From Clostridium_AI sp964409685 (lineage in GTDB: Bacteria; Bacillota; Clostridia; Lachnospirales; Lachnospiraceae), in the NCBI GenBank assembly GCA_964409685.1, contig CAYPEJ010000007.1, forward strand, positions 1 to 64,000: DNA of 64,000 nucleotides, read 5' to 3'. This document shows positions 1-8,922 of the stretch, piece after piece. Made by a program: the position numbers and the translations under genes. Each line of letters begins with the position of its first letter. Position 1 is the stretch's first letter. The notes below the pieces were generated by a model. The model was not told the origin of the DNA. It saw nothing but the letters and a program-made list of their open reading frames with translations, and ran no database searches.

Positions 1-94
1 AAAAACATATCAAAAACAATGCAAATCTTATCTTGACATATCACCAGATTGCTTTACTATCTGGATCACCCTTAACGTTCCTCTCTCACACACT

Positions 95-442
95 CTAAAA
101 TAAGTAATTAATAAGATCTCCTATAAAATAAGAAAATACATTGGCACATATGGAAAATAAAAATGGGCGCTCTATTTTCTTACCATATCGCTTGTAATAT
201 AACGCTTCTACCGCTACTGCTCCTACTTCTAAAATCAGAGTCACAACACTTCGATTCCATTTAAAATAATATACATTTAAATAGTAGACAAGTACTACAC
301 ATGGATTCGTTAGTACATTTACCAAAACCACTAATCCGATATCCTTTCCTTCTCGAACTCCAACTACAAAAGAAAAGACAAGTTCTAAAACTAATGTTAG
401 AAGCAACGACACCAAAAGCGTCTGAATCATCCAAAATCCCAT
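95..442 (-). CDS. small integral membrane protein, function unknown
   Basis: A 115-residue, very hydrophobic protein with about four predicted membrane segments (a Leu/Val-rich helix near residues 5-28, another around 35-57, a third around 65-80, and one near the C-terminus). I recognise no family. The ATG overlaps the TAA of the upstream transporter gene (TAATG on the minus strand) and has AGGTGG about 7 nt upstream, so it is translationally coupled to that gene. An upstream in-frame Met lies inside the transporter gene and lacks an SD, so the shorter start was chosen. The context suggests a partner or accessory of the MFS protein; this is inference only. Confidence 0.7.
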   Translation of the reverse strand: MGFWMIQTLLVSLLLTLVLELVFSFVVGVREGKDIGLVVLVNVLTNPCVVLVYYLNVYYFKWNRSVVTLILEVGAVAVEALYYKRYGKKIERPFLFSICANVFSYFIGDLINYLF

Positions 443-1467
443 TATTTTACCACCTTTTTGATTCCTATCATCATAATAACAAGCGACACAATTGAGATAA
501 CGACACATCCAATGGCTGTATGGAATTGCACTTGATTACTTAGATACGCTGGTAACATCCCTAGAAATAATGCAACTGTAAGTAAACCAAATGAGAATCC
601 TTTGCAATCTTTCAATACTCGTGCTATTGCCCATAAGGTAAGTGGCATGGTCATATTGAAACAAAACATTCCTAGTACTCCAAGGACAGGGATATTTTCA
701 CTGAAAACAAATAGTATAGCGGATGCTGCTAAAGATAGAAATGCTACTTGTTTTATTCCGAAGTGATCTCCTAAAAAACCACCTATCATTTTTCCAAATA
801 CCACAGCACAAATAAGAAATGCCCCCCAATTTGCCTCTCCTCCCCATGTAAATTTCTTCATTCCCATGTAGGAACGTAGAATAACTACGATAAAGAAACA
901 GATAATTGCAAGCAATGCACCTTTGTTCTTTGCTGATTCAAAGGATACTTCTACATTGTTGGAGACGAAGCTTTTTGTTGGCATGTAGTCCCATAGTAAA
1001 ATGATGACTGCTGCAATTAGTAGCACTAGAATAAATAACATAGTACTTACCTTTCCTTGTTTTCCAAGCATCGTTCCGAAGTAGATTCCAAATGCTCCTG
1101 GAGATACAAATACTCCTAGCATAGACGATTTTTCTGTACTACTGTTTAGTACGTCTGTTCCACCACCTACGTGGAATAATGCATTTCCAATGCCTAATAA
1201 TATTACAGATGGGTATGCAAATGACATGGTTATGTACGCCAATGCGACAGATAGACATCCTGCTACGGCTACAATAGCATTTTTATTCCATTTGTCTACT
1301 AGTAATCCGATTGGCATCTGTAATGCAAACGCACAGAAGTTGTATAGAATCACTAATATGTACCACTTGCTTGTTCCATAGACATGTTGAAACATAAAGC
1401 TTGCACAGGCGAAATCCACTAGAAAATGTGATAATGAATACAGTATTATCATGCTTTTGTTTTTCAT
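442..1467 (-). CDS. MFS family transporter
   Basis: A 341-residue polytopic membrane protein with roughly ten to twelve hydrophobic segments and short charged loops such as LLVDKWNKN, the position of the MFS loop 2-3 signature. It is somewhat short for an MFS protein (usually 380-420 residues), so the helix count should be checked. The start (MKNKSMII) was chosen because AAGAGGAGGAG lies directly upstream; the longer frame adds 17 polar residues without an SD. The substrate cannot be read from the sequence. The downstream small membrane protein is coupled by an overlapping stop/start. Confidence 0.8.
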   Translation of the reverse strand: MKNKSMIILYSLSHFLVDFACASFMFQHVYGTSKWYILVILYNFCAFALQMPIGLLVDKWNKNAIVAVAGCLSVALAYITMSFAYPSVILLGIGNALFHVGGGTDVLNSSTEKSSMLGVFVSPGAFGIYFGTMLGKQGKVSTMLFILVLLIAAVIILLWDYMPTKSFVSNNVEVSFESAKNKGALLAIICFFIVVILRSYMGMKKFTWGGEANWGAFLICAVVFGKMIGGFLGDHFGIKQVAFLSLAASAILFVFSENIPVLGVLGMFCFNMTMPLTLWAIARVLKDCKGFSFGLLTVALFLGMLPAYLSNQVQFHTAIGCVVISIVSLVIMMIGIKKVVK

Positions 1468-1625
1468 AGCTCCTCCTCTTATTTTCCCCCATTTTGTACA
1501 CTTTTGGGAAATTTCCAAGAAAAGTATAGCATAGATAGGAAATAAACTAAAGTGTGGAAATGGTATTTACAGGAACAATCTTCAATTCCCTGCGAATTTC
1601 CTTTTCATTTCTGCAAATAGACCAA

Positions 1626-1672
1626 AAAAAAGCAGAATAATCAACATTTGAAATATGATTACTCTGCTTTTT
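1626..1672. terminator. bidirectional hairpin terminator
   Basis: An inverted repeat of about 13 bp (arms 1631-1643 and 1656-1668, one mismatch) is flanked by an A-run and a T-run on opposite sides, so it can terminate both ways. On the minus strand it lies about 85 nt beyond the stop of the 25-codon micro-ORF. Confidence 0.8.
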
Positions 1673-1757
1673 TAATTATTTTAACTTAATGCTAGTGGCA
1701 ATCATCCACCTCTTCTTTTACATTATGTACATATTCTTACAAACCAAAATCTTATCC

Positions 1758-1835
1758 CTATAAAATAGTTGGATATCCATTAACAAGTTGTTCTATAATA
1801 TCTAATACTTGTTCTAATAATGGTTTTGTTACCAT
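1758..1835 (-). CDS. micro-ORF, 25-residue amphipathic peptide
   Basis: An ATG-started 25-codon ORF encodes a peptide with a helical heptad-like core (LLEQVLDIIEQLV) followed by NGYPTIL. GGAGGG sits about 8 nt upstream; an earlier ATG two codons upstream is too close to that SD. The ORF is followed by a hairpin terminator at 1626-1672 and preceded by AT-rich DNA. The strong SD, clean stop and own terminator argue for expression. It could be a secreted peptide, a small regulatory or antimicrobial peptide, or a leader peptide. No family is recognised, and there is no processing or export gene beside it. Confidence 0.45.
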   Translation of the reverse strand: MVTKPLLEQVLDIIEQLVNGYPTIL

Positions 1836-2054
1836 AATCATTCCCTCCTTTGTTCACAGCGTTATATTTTGTGTGTTTTGTATATTTTTCCTTTTGCATC
1901 ACTGCTATATTTTATTACATTTTACTATTTTTCTTCTTTATTGTCAATTCATTCTATCTAACTCAATTCGTTTTATTTATTAACCTAACCAATCCATTCT
2001 ATAATCTATACTTATAATTTTCAAGACAAAAGCTAATACTTTACTATAAATAAG

Positions 2055-2106
2055 AAAAGGTGTGATGCAAAACAAACAAAAATTTGTTTTGCATCACACC
2101 TTTTTT
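2055..2106. terminator. perfect 21-bp hairpin, terminator-like
   Basis: Arms 2056-2076 and 2083-2103 pair perfectly over 21 bp with a 6-nt loop and are followed by T-rich sequence on both strands. It lies about 55 nt downstream of the 20-codon ORF on the minus strand. The stem is unusually long for a simple terminator. Confidence 0.8.
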
Positions 2107-2158
2107 TCTCTTTCTACATTAAAAACAAAAAGTAGATATGTACCTTCTTTAAAAAATT

Positions 2159-2221
2159 TTAATATGCTGGTTGTGCGCAAGCAAAAAGCAAAATTGCTGC
2201 TAATATAAGTCCTGTTGCCAT
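2159..2221 (-). CDS. micro-ORF, 20-residue hydrophobic peptide
   Basis: A 20-codon ORF encodes a strongly hydrophobic peptide with one membrane-length segment (GLILAAILLFACA) and a polar tail (QPAY). A near-ideal SD (GAGGAGGAGAG) lies just upstream. The LFAC run is vaguely lipobox-like but has no positively charged N-region. A 21-bp hairpin terminator follows. It could be a single-pass microprotein, a type I toxin-like peptide or a pheromone precursor; none can be chosen from the sequence. Confidence 0.45.
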   Translation of the reverse strand: MATGLILAAILLFACAQPAY

Positions 2222-2342
2222 ATTCTCTCCTCCTCTCATTATCAAAATTTTATATTTCATAACTTTATTTTATCCTTTTTCTAAATAAACGTCAATTTAT
2301 ATTTATTAATACAATTAATATTTTTTATAAGTATAATAGATA

Positions 2343-2377
2343 ATTTTGGGGTATGCAACCTTTGCATACCCCAAAAT
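2343..2377 (-). terminator. terminator of ileS
   Basis: A perfect 14-bp stem (2344-2357 with 2363-2376) with a 5-nt loop begins about 9 nt past the ileS stop. It has A/T tracts on both sides. Confidence 0.85.
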
Positions 2378-2385
2378 GGAAACTA

Positions 2386-5300
2386 TTATTTCCTATCAAC
2401 CGCCATAACAACGTCTTCACCATTGATGTTCCATTCTTTCTCTGATCCTTTCACATCTCCAGCTACGATACTGTCAGCTAAAACTTTACCTTGGATAGCA
2501 TCTTTATTTCTATCCATGATATCAGCGATCTTATCATTTCCTTTTACATAAACGTTAATTCTATCTGTAACCTCAAATCCAGCATCTTTACGCATTGTTT
2601 GAATCTTACTGATAATCTCTAATACGAAACCTTCTTCTAACAACTCTTCTGTTAAGTTTGTATCTAACACAGTTGTAATACCGTGGTCGGAATCAGAGAT
2701 ATAACCTTCTTTTTGAGCTGCTTCGATTAATAAATCATCTTTTTCAAGTACTTCTTCATTGCCTTCAAATGTAATTGTTAAAGTACCTTTTTCATTTAAT
2801 TCATCCATAGCAGCGTTACCATCTAATGTTGTTAAGAATTCCTTTAATGCATTGATGTTCTTACCAAAACGACGTCCTAATGTACGAAGTTGTGGTTTGA
2901 AGGAGTAGGATGTGAAGTCTCTTACGTCGTCTGTAAATTTCACTTCTTTTACATTTAACTCGTCTTCAATGATTTCTTTATAGTAATCAGATAATGCATT
3001 CTCAGCCTTAACGTACATTGTTCCAATTGGCTGTCTATTTTTAATATTCGCTGTGTTACGGCAAGCACGACCTAATACAACGATATCTAATACTTCTTCC
3101 ATGTCTTTTTCAAGTTGTGCATCGATCATAGATTCGTCTGCAACTGGGAAGTCACATAAATGAATACTTTCTGGTGCAGTCTTATCAATACTTCTTACTA
3201 AGTTCTGATAAATATCTTCTGTCATAAATGGAATCATTGGTGCTGCAATCTTACAAAGTGTTACTAATGCAGTATGAAGTGTCATGTAAGCATTAATCTT
3301 ATCTTGTTCCATTCCCTTAGCCCAGAAACGTTCACGACCACGTCTTACATACCAGTTACTCATTTCGTCTACGAATTGTTGTAATGCTTTTGCAGTTTCA
3401 GGAATCTTGTAGTTTGCAAGATTTTCATCAACTGTTTTGATTACAGTATTTAGACGAGATAATAACCATTTATCCATTACGCCTAATTTGTCGTAATCTA
3501 AAGTATATTTTGTTGCATCGAATTCATCAATATTTGCATAAAGTACGAAGAACGCATATGTGTTCCATAAAGTACCCATGAATTTACGTTGTCCTTCTTG
3601 AACAGCTTTTCCGTGGAAACGGTTTGGTAACCAAGGTGCACTATTGATGTAGAAGTACCAACGAATTGCGTCTGCACCATATTGCTCCAATGCTTCAAAT
3701 GGATCTACTGCATTTCCTTTGGATTTGGACATCTTTTGACCATTTTCATCTTGAACGTGTCCTAATACGATTACGTTCTTGTATGGTGCTTCATTGAAAA
3801 TCAATGTAGAGATTGCTAATAAGGAGTAGAACCAACCTCTTGTTTGGTCAACAGCTTCGGAAATGAAGTTTGCTGGGAACTGTTCCTTAAATAAATCTTG
3901 ATTTTCAAATGGATAGTGGTGTTGTGCAAATGGCATGGAACCAGAATCGAACCAACAATCGATAACTTCTGGCACTCTCTTCATTTGTTTTCCACAACAT
4001 GGACACTTGATTGTTACAGCGTCGATAAATGGACGGTGTAATTCGATATCGTCTGGGCAATTATCGGACATGCTCTTTAATTCATCGATACTTCCGATAG
4101 AATGCATATGTCCGCATTCACATTCCCAAATATTCAGTGGAGTTCCCCAATAACGGTTACGGCTTACACCCCAGTCCTGAACATTTTCTAACCAGTCACC
4201 GAAACGACCTTTACCGATTGTCTTAGGAATCCAGTTAATTGTGTTGTTGTTACGGATTAAGTCTTCTTTTACCGCTGTCATCTTGATGAACCAAGATTCT
4301 CTTGCATAGTAAAGAAGTGGTGTATCACATCTCCAACAGAATGGGTAGCTGTGTTCAAACTTAAGTGCCTTAAATAATAACTTCTTGGAACCTAATAATT
4401 TTAACACGCCTTCGTCTGCTTTCTTACAAAACATACCTGCGAAGTCTGTAACTTCTGGTTTCATTTCACCTTTTTCATCTACTAATTGAACAAAAGGTAA
4501 ATCGTAGTTACGTCCTACGTTGGCATCGTCTTCACCAAATGCAGGTGCAATATGAACAACACCAGTACCATCTGTTAATGTTACGTAGTTATCGCATGTT
4601 ACATAAAATGCTTTTTTATTATTTACCATGCTTCTATCGCCTGGATCGCCGATTGTTCCGTCTGGCTTATTAAATGCATAGTCAAATAGTGGTGTATATT
4701 CTTTGTATTCTAAGTCTTTACCAACGTATTTTTCAACGATTTCGTACTGACCATCAATTACGCTAAGAAGTGCTTCTGCTAAAATGTAGTATTCTGTTCC
4801 TACTGCTGTCTCTTCTTCCCCTTCTTTTACTACGTCATTCTTTTCATTTACTTGAACTTTTACTTTCACATATGTTTCATCTGGATTTACACAAAGTGCA
4901 ACGTTGGATGGTAAAGTCCAAGGTGTTGTTGTCCATGCTAAGATATATTCGTTATCGGTTCCTTTTACAGGGAATTTCGCAATTGCGGATTTTTCTTTTA
5001 CGTCCTTATATCCTTGTGCTACTTCGTGTGAAGAAAGTGGAGTTCCACAACGTGGGCAGTAAGGAACGATTTTATATCCTTTGTATAAAAGTTTCTTATC
5101 CCAGATTTGTTTTAACGCCCACCATTCGGATTCGATAAAGTTGTTATCGTAAGTTACATAAGGATCATCCATATCAGCCCAGAAACCAACTGTTGCGGAG
5201 AAATCTTCCCACATACCTTTGTATTTCCAAACAGATTCTTTACATTTACCGATGAATGGCTCTAAACCGTATTCTTCGATTTGTTCTTTTCCATCTAAGC

Positions 5301-5601
5301 CAAGTAATTTTTCTACTTCAAGTTCTACTGGAAGTCCATGTGTATCCCATCCAGCTTTACGAGGAACTTTATAGCCTTTCATTGTCTTATATCTTGGAAT
5401 CATATCCTTGATAACACGTGTTAATACGTGACCAATGTGTGGCTTACCATTGGCTGTTGGTGGGCCATCATAGAAAGTATAAGTTTCTCCTTCTTTTCTG
5501 GAGTCAATACTTTTTTCAAAAATGTCGTTTTCTTTCCAAAAGTTTTCTACTTTTTTTTCGCGTTCTACGAAATTAAGATTGGTTGATACTTTTTCGTACA
5601 T
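2386..5601 (-). CDS. ileS: isoleucyl-tRNA synthetase, eukaryotic-like long form
   Basis: A 1071-residue class I synthetase that charges tRNA-Ile. The HIGH motif is seen in PPTANGKPHIGH near residue 50 and the KMSKS motif as KMSKSKGN in the middle of the protein; CPRCG and CPCCG pairs fall in insertions. The length and the order of the anticodon-binding part fit the type 2, eukaryotic-like IleRS branch, which in characterised members is naturally tolerant of mupirocin (family knowledge; tolerance here is inference). The start MYEKVS has AGGAGG about 9 nt upstream; the frame is open 31 codons further, but without an SD. An Ile T-box leader lies upstream and a strong terminator downstream, so it is a monocistronic unit. 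Confidence 0.97.
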   Translation of the reverse strand: MYEKVSTNLNFVEREKKVENFWKENDIFEKSIDSRKEGETYTFYDGPPTANGKPHIGHVLTRVIKDMIPRYKTMKGYKVPRKAGWDTHGLPVELEVEKLLGLDGKEQIEEYGLEPFIGKCKESVWKYKGMWEDFSATVGFWADMDDPYVTYDNNFIESEWWALKQIWDKKLLYKGYKIVPYCPRCGTPLSSHEVAQGYKDVKEKSAIAKFPVKGTDNEYILAWTTTPWTLPSNVALCVNPDETYVKVKVQVNEKNDVVKEGEEETAVGTEYYILAEALLSVIDGQYEIVEKYVGKDLEYKEYTPLFDYAFNKPDGTIGDPGDRSMVNNKKAFYVTCDNYVTLTDGTGVVHIAPAFGEDDANVGRNYDLPFVQLVDEKGEMKPEVTDFAGMFCKKADEGVLKLLGSKKLLFKALKFEHSYPFCWRCDTPLLYYARESWFIKMTAVKEDLIRNNNTINWIPKTIGKGRFGDWLENVQDWGVSRNRYWGTPLNIWECECGHMHSIGSIDELKSMSDNCPDDIELHRPFIDAVTIKCPCCGKQMKRVPEVIDCWFDSGSMPFAQHHYPFENQDLFKEQFPANFISEAVDQTRGWFYSLLAISTLIFNEAPYKNVIVLGHVQDENGQKMSKSKGNAVDPFEALEQYGADAIRWYFYINSAPWLPNRFHGKAVQEGQRKFMGTLWNTYAFFVLYANIDEFDATKYTLDYDKLGVMDKWLLSRLNTVIKTVDENLANYKIPETAKALQQFVDEMSNWYVRRGRERFWAKGMEQDKINAYMTLHTALVTLCKIAAPMIPFMTEDIYQNLVRSIDKTAPESIHLCDFPVADESMIDAQLEKDMEEVLDIVVLGRACRNTANIKNRQPIGTMYVKAENALSDYYKEIIEDELNVKEVKFTDDVRDFTSYSFKPQLRTLGRRFGKNINALKEFLTTLDGNAAMDELNEKGTLTITFEGNEEVLEKDDLLIEAAQKEGYISDSDHGITTVLDTNLTEELLEEGFVLEIISKIQTMRKDAGFEVTDRINVYVKGNDKIADIMDRNKDAIQGKVLADSIVAGDVKGSEKEWNINGEDVVMAVDRK

Positions 5602-5710
5602 GATAATACCTCCTGATTCATTTTCCAGTATGTTCTTAGGCTTAGCATTTCCATAATTTATATTGAATAAGCTTTCTTCGTAAATGTAATTCATGTTTGT
5701 TCTTTACGAA

Positions 5711-5951
5711 AAAAGCTCCCATCCCGAAACAGGATGAGAGCGTTGCTATCATTTAACCACCTATTTACATACAAACATATGCTTTCCATATAACGGTGGA
5801 CACCGGCATCACTTACTTAACTCTTGTTGTTCAGCTTGCAACTTGGGAGTGATATTCAGAATCGACTACTTAGGTCAGGCTCTCACTATCCCTGACTCGC
5901 TGAACCGTTTGATAGATTCTTACTGTCTCCGTCTTCGTCTTTACTCTAATA
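5711..5951 (-). promoter_or_regulatory. T-box leader of ileS, Ile specifier
   Basis: A minus-strand leader carries a long Stem I region, an ATC (Ile) specifier in GAATATCAC, a GCTGAA element, and a T-box bulge AGGTGGTT whose TGGT would pair with the ACCA end of tRNA-Ile. An intrinsic terminator follows (5715-5741, T-run toward ileS). Uncharged tRNA-Ile is expected to stabilise the antiterminator. Specifier and discriminator agree. Confidence 0.9.
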
Positions 5952-5956
5952 TGCTT

Positions 5957-5985
5957 ATGATAGTATAAATTGGGTGAGTTGTCAA
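5957..5985 (-). promoter_or_regulatory. promoter of ileS leader
   Basis: TTGACA (5980-5985) and TATCAT (5957-5962) are separated by 17 nt. The predicted start falls at the 5' end of the T-box leader. Confidence 0.7.
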
Positions 5986-6085
5986 CGAGGGAATTTGAAA
6001 CTATCTCACCTTTTTTGTTTCATTATATTTATTCTTTACGAAAATAATACGCATAAAAATTTCATAATATTCCCACTTACTGTAC

Positions 6086-6451
6086 TTAACAAATGCTTAT
6101 TATAGAAAACTCTTCTGCTTTTTCCCCAAGCATGTAAAATACAAATTCAATATGCAATGGAACTGTTTCCAATCCTATGCTTTCATCTTCTCCATCCCAG
6201 TGTACAATTCCCTCTATCTCCGCTAAAACAGTAGCCAATCCAGATATCTCTTTTTGTCCATCAATAATTTCTTCTTTAAAATCATTTAAAATTACATTAT
6301 CTATAACATCAAGTGTGGCGTAATCTACTAAATTATCAAAGTAATCACTAATTTCTCCTCCACTTAAATTCATTACATAATCTGCACATTCATCACTTAT
6401 TTTATCTATAAATTGATTATTTAATAATTCTTCAATCAGAAATTCAATCAT
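6086..6451 (-). CDS. very acidic small protein, third gene of PARIS-like operon
   Basis: A 121-residue protein that I do not recognise. Its composition is striking: 29 Asp/Glu against 4 Lys and no Arg, spread over the whole length. Its ATG overlaps the stop of the DUF4435 gene by four nucleotides (ATGA) and has AGAGGTGG 5 nt upstream, so the three genes form a translationally coupled operon. Such charge is seen in DNA-mimic proteins and some antitoxins. The classical PARIS trigger Ocr is itself a DNA mimic, so a regulator or inhibitor of the ATPase-nuclease pair is one attractive idea. That idea is inference from charge and context only. Confidence 0.75.
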   Translation of the reverse strand: MIEFLIEELLNNQFIDKISDECADYVMNLSGGEISDYFDNLVDYATLDVIDNVILNDFKEEIIDGQKEISGLATVLAEIEGIVHWDGEDESIGLETVPLHIEFVFYMLGEKAEEFSIISIC

Positions 6452-7422
6452 GAAACCACCTCTTTGAATCTTTCATTCATTTTTTCAATATAATCATAAA
6501 GTTCTTGTGGCACAGATGCATAAACAGATAATAATTGAATATTTTGTTCAAATCTAGTCTTTGATTCAACATTTAGTTCTATCACTTTCATATTTTCTTC
6601 CTTTACAAAAATATTACTTTTTTCTTTCCTGCATTTCCCTAGCTCTTCAATTACTTTTTGTAAGAAAGTACAAAAGAAATAGAATTCCTGCTTTCCTCTA
6701 AACCACCTTTCTGGAGCTTCATACCGAAAATTCTCTTTTAGTTGTTCCAAATCTCCTATATTCGTTTCATAACTTTGTGGAAATAACTCTTTTAACTTTT
6801 CCAATGAGCAGTTTTTTACTATAATACGCTCTAAAGATACCTGTATTATATTGTCCATTTTTAAATCAAATTTATCCTTTAGCCCTATTTTTTTCTTCTG
6901 GTTATCTTCCCTTTCTTTCATTCTCTGAAAATAAAGCCATGCATTAAATTCATAAATCTTGTTATGAAACTCACTACTTAACTGTTCATATAACTGCATT
7001 ATTTTCACATAATTCGTACTATCCTTTTCAATCTCAAAATTTCCTACAACGATCTTTCCTAATGTATATTTGTTTACATATAAGTTTTCCACTGAATAAC
7101 AAGGTGTTTCAAAAACATCATTCAGCAAATTTTGTTCATCAAAATCCCTGTCTATAAAAAACATTGCTTTGCATTCAGAAACTTTATTATTTCCTTTAAT
7201 TTTATTTCTAATATCTAATACGTTTGACTTTCCGCCACAGTCAAACGTATATGTTTCACTTAAAACTTTTACATCCACAATTCTACTATAATATGTATGA
7301 TCTAGTTTTCCTTCATAAAAGCAAAATACACAATCTTTATTCTTAGGATAAATTTTAAGAAATTTATGATAATTCACAACACTTTGGTTTCTTGCATTAC
7401 GCAACGCTTCTGGATTATTCAT
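6448..7422 (-). CDS. DUF4435/TOPRIM protein, AriB-like effector
   Basis: A 324-residue protein with the layout of DUF4435 proteins. An N-terminal FYEGKLD (Glu37) is followed by FIDRDFD (Asp91, Asp93, Asp95), the Glu and Asp-x-Asp positions of a TOPRIM fold, and then by the YSVENLYV stretch typical of this family. The C-terminal half is helical. DUF4435 proteins paired with an AAA_15-type ATPase are the AriB effectors of PARIS anti-phage systems, where AriB acts as a nuclease (tRNA cleavage has been reported for the E. coli system). The ATG overlaps the ATPase stop by 8 nt. Assignment to PARIS rests on gene pair, order, size and motifs. Confidence 0.8.
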   Translation of the reverse strand: MNNPEALRNARNQSVVNYHKFLKIYPKNKDCVFCFYEGKLDHTYYSRIVDVKVLSETYTFDCGGKSNVLDIRNKIKGNNKVSECKAMFFIDRDFDEQNLLNDVFETPCYSVENLYVNKYTLGKIVVGNFEIEKDSTNYVKIMQLYEQLSSEFHNKIYEFNAWLYFQRMKEREDNQKKKIGLKDKFDLKMDNIIQVSLERIIVKNCSLEKLKELFPQSYETNIGDLEQLKENFRYEAPERWFRGKQEFYFFCTFLQKVIEELGKCRKEKSNIFVKEENMKVIELNVESKTRFEQNIQLLSVYASVPQELYDYIEKMNERFKEVVS

Positions 7423-8788
7423 TTCTTATGTATTCCTCCAATGAAACAGCATATTGATCTAACTCATTGTCAAAAGTAAATGGGGAATGAGTTGATGCAA
7501 TTAATAATTTACATTTATTCGATTTATATATATCCTCAAGTATCATTCTTTGCCACTCAATAGATAATGATAATTCTGGTTCATCAAAAAGGATAATGTA
7601 ATCCTTATCATCTTCTAAATATAGCATGGAAAATATAGCAACAATCTGTTTTTCCCCTGATGACAATTTTTGAATGGGTACTTTCCTTCGTTCCCCCTTA
7701 AATTCATCCTTTTCCCTAAAATAATATTCTAAGGTTGCATTATCAAAATAGAATTCTTTATTTACTAAATATTTATTACATACCTTTCGAAACAGATTAA
7801 TCTTTGCTTCTTGTACCTCTTGCTCCTTTGATATTTGTAATAATTTAGTCAAAAAATAATTATACCCCTTACTTGAGATTTCTTCTGCATCATGTTCTTT
7901 TAAATATCCTTTTATCTTATCTTTTTCTTCACTCTTCAAATTATCTTCGTCTATTCTATCAATAATTTGAATTACAGCACTATAATCCTGTATTTCTTCA
8001 TTTTGAATATCCACACCATCTGAGATGTCTTTCAATATCTGGGCTGAAATTTTGGCAAATGCAGTTCTATAACTTTCCTTTATCCTATCTTTAATATCCT
8101 CTAACCTTTTACGAACATCATCCATTCCAAAATGCAAACCCATTAGCGAATCCTCTAATTCTTTTATTTCCATCGGTTGTGAATACCTTCTTATTCTATT
8201 CTCATAATATGTACTAGAAAAATCAATTTCAATCCTTCTATATGTTGGAAGTATTTTTACACACGCATTCATTTCTTCCTTTATAATTTTCATCTTTAAA
8301 TCTAGCGAATCTAAAAACATTTTTTCAAATTCTTCTTCTGACAATCCTTTTAAAAACATTCCTATTCTTTTATAGGATATATCTTTGCTTACTAATCTAA
8401 TTTTTGTCTCCTCATCACAATTTTCACTTTTTATCATGCATAATATTTCTTTACTTCTATCCGAACCAAAAAATCTATACAACCGTCGAATATCTATGGG
8501 ATATTTCTGCCTTATTGCTTCTCCAGATTCCTCAACTATTTCCCAGCTTTCAATTTGAACTTCTTTTCCTGATATAAATACTATTTTTACATATTCAAAA
8601 TCATACTGTTTTAATTTTTTTAAATCTTTTTTCTCTCCAGATATTGTATAATACAGCATATTCAATAAAGTTGTCTTTCCAAATCCATTCTCCGCAACAA
8701 GAATTTTAACATTATCCTCAAAATTCATTTCCAATTTATATCGTCCTAAAAAACCTTTAATTTCAAACTTCTTAATAACTGACTCCAT
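7415..8788 (-). CDS. AAA/ABC-type ATPase, AriA-like sensor
   Basis: A 457-residue SMC/ABC-like ATPase. Walker A is AENGFGKTT (residues 32-40), the ABC signature is LSSGEKQ (375-381), Walker B is IILFDEPE (Asp402/Glu403), and the switch His lies in ASTHSPF near 434. The central region is helical and charged. The length and coupling to a DUF4435 gene match AriA of PARIS, the scaffold ATPase that senses phage proteins and releases AriB (family knowledge). TAGGAGG sits about 7 nt before the ATG. It is the first gene of the operon, and a TGCTATAAT extended -10 lies upstream. The operon sits between core genes, as an inserted defence cassette would. Confidence 0.82.
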   Translation of the reverse strand: MESVIKKFEIKGFLGRYKLEMNFEDNVKILVAENGFGKTTLLNMLYYTISGEKKDLKKLKQYDFEYVKIVFISGKEVQIESWEIVEESGEAIRQKYPIDIRRLYRFFGSDRSKEILCMIKSENCDEETKIRLVSKDISYKRIGMFLKGLSEEEFEKMFLDSLDLKMKIIKEEMNACVKILPTYRRIEIDFSSTYYENRIRRYSQPMEIKELEDSLMGLHFGMDDVRKRLEDIKDRIKESYRTAFAKISAQILKDISDGVDIQNEEIQDYSAVIQIIDRIDEDNLKSEEKDKIKGYLKEHDAEEISSKGYNYFLTKLLQISKEQEVQEAKINLFRKVCNKYLVNKEFYFDNATLEYYFREKDEFKGERRKVPIQKLSSGEKQIVAIFSMLYLEDDKDYIILFDEPELSLSIEWQRMILEDIYKSNKCKLLIASTHSPFTFDNELDQYAVSLEEYIRNE

Positions 8789-8818
8789 ATTTACCTCCTA
8801 AACCTCTATCCATCCCCT

Positions 8819-8824
8819 ATTATA
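8819..8824 (-). promoter_or_regulatory. extended -10 for the PARIS-like operon
   Basis: On the minus strand TGCTATAAT (extended -10) lies about 30 nt before the ATPase ATG. The -35 region (TGGAAA at 17 nt) is weak. Confidence 0.5.
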
Positions 8825-8883
8825 GCAAATACCTATGCCACTTTCCACATAAAACCACTTTTCAAATTCGACACAAATTATGC

Positions 8884-8889
8884 TATAAT
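8884..8889 (+). promoter_or_regulatory. extended -10 for the pectin esterase gene
   Basis: TGCTATAAT on the plus strand lies 34 nt before the ATG, divergent from the PARIS-like operon. TTTCAA 18 nt upstream is a possible -35. Confidence 0.5.
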
Positions 8890-8922
8890 AATAGCACTAT
8901 CACACAAAAAGGAGACTTGCAT

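Noticed and set aside
1680..1740. A 9-codon minus-strand ORF after AGAGGTGG
   Set aside because: The SD directly abuts the ATG, leaving no usable spacing.
5602..5694. 31-residue N-terminal extension of IleRS
   Set aside because: It lies upstream of a perfect SD, overlaps leader DNA and is not part of the family N-terminus.
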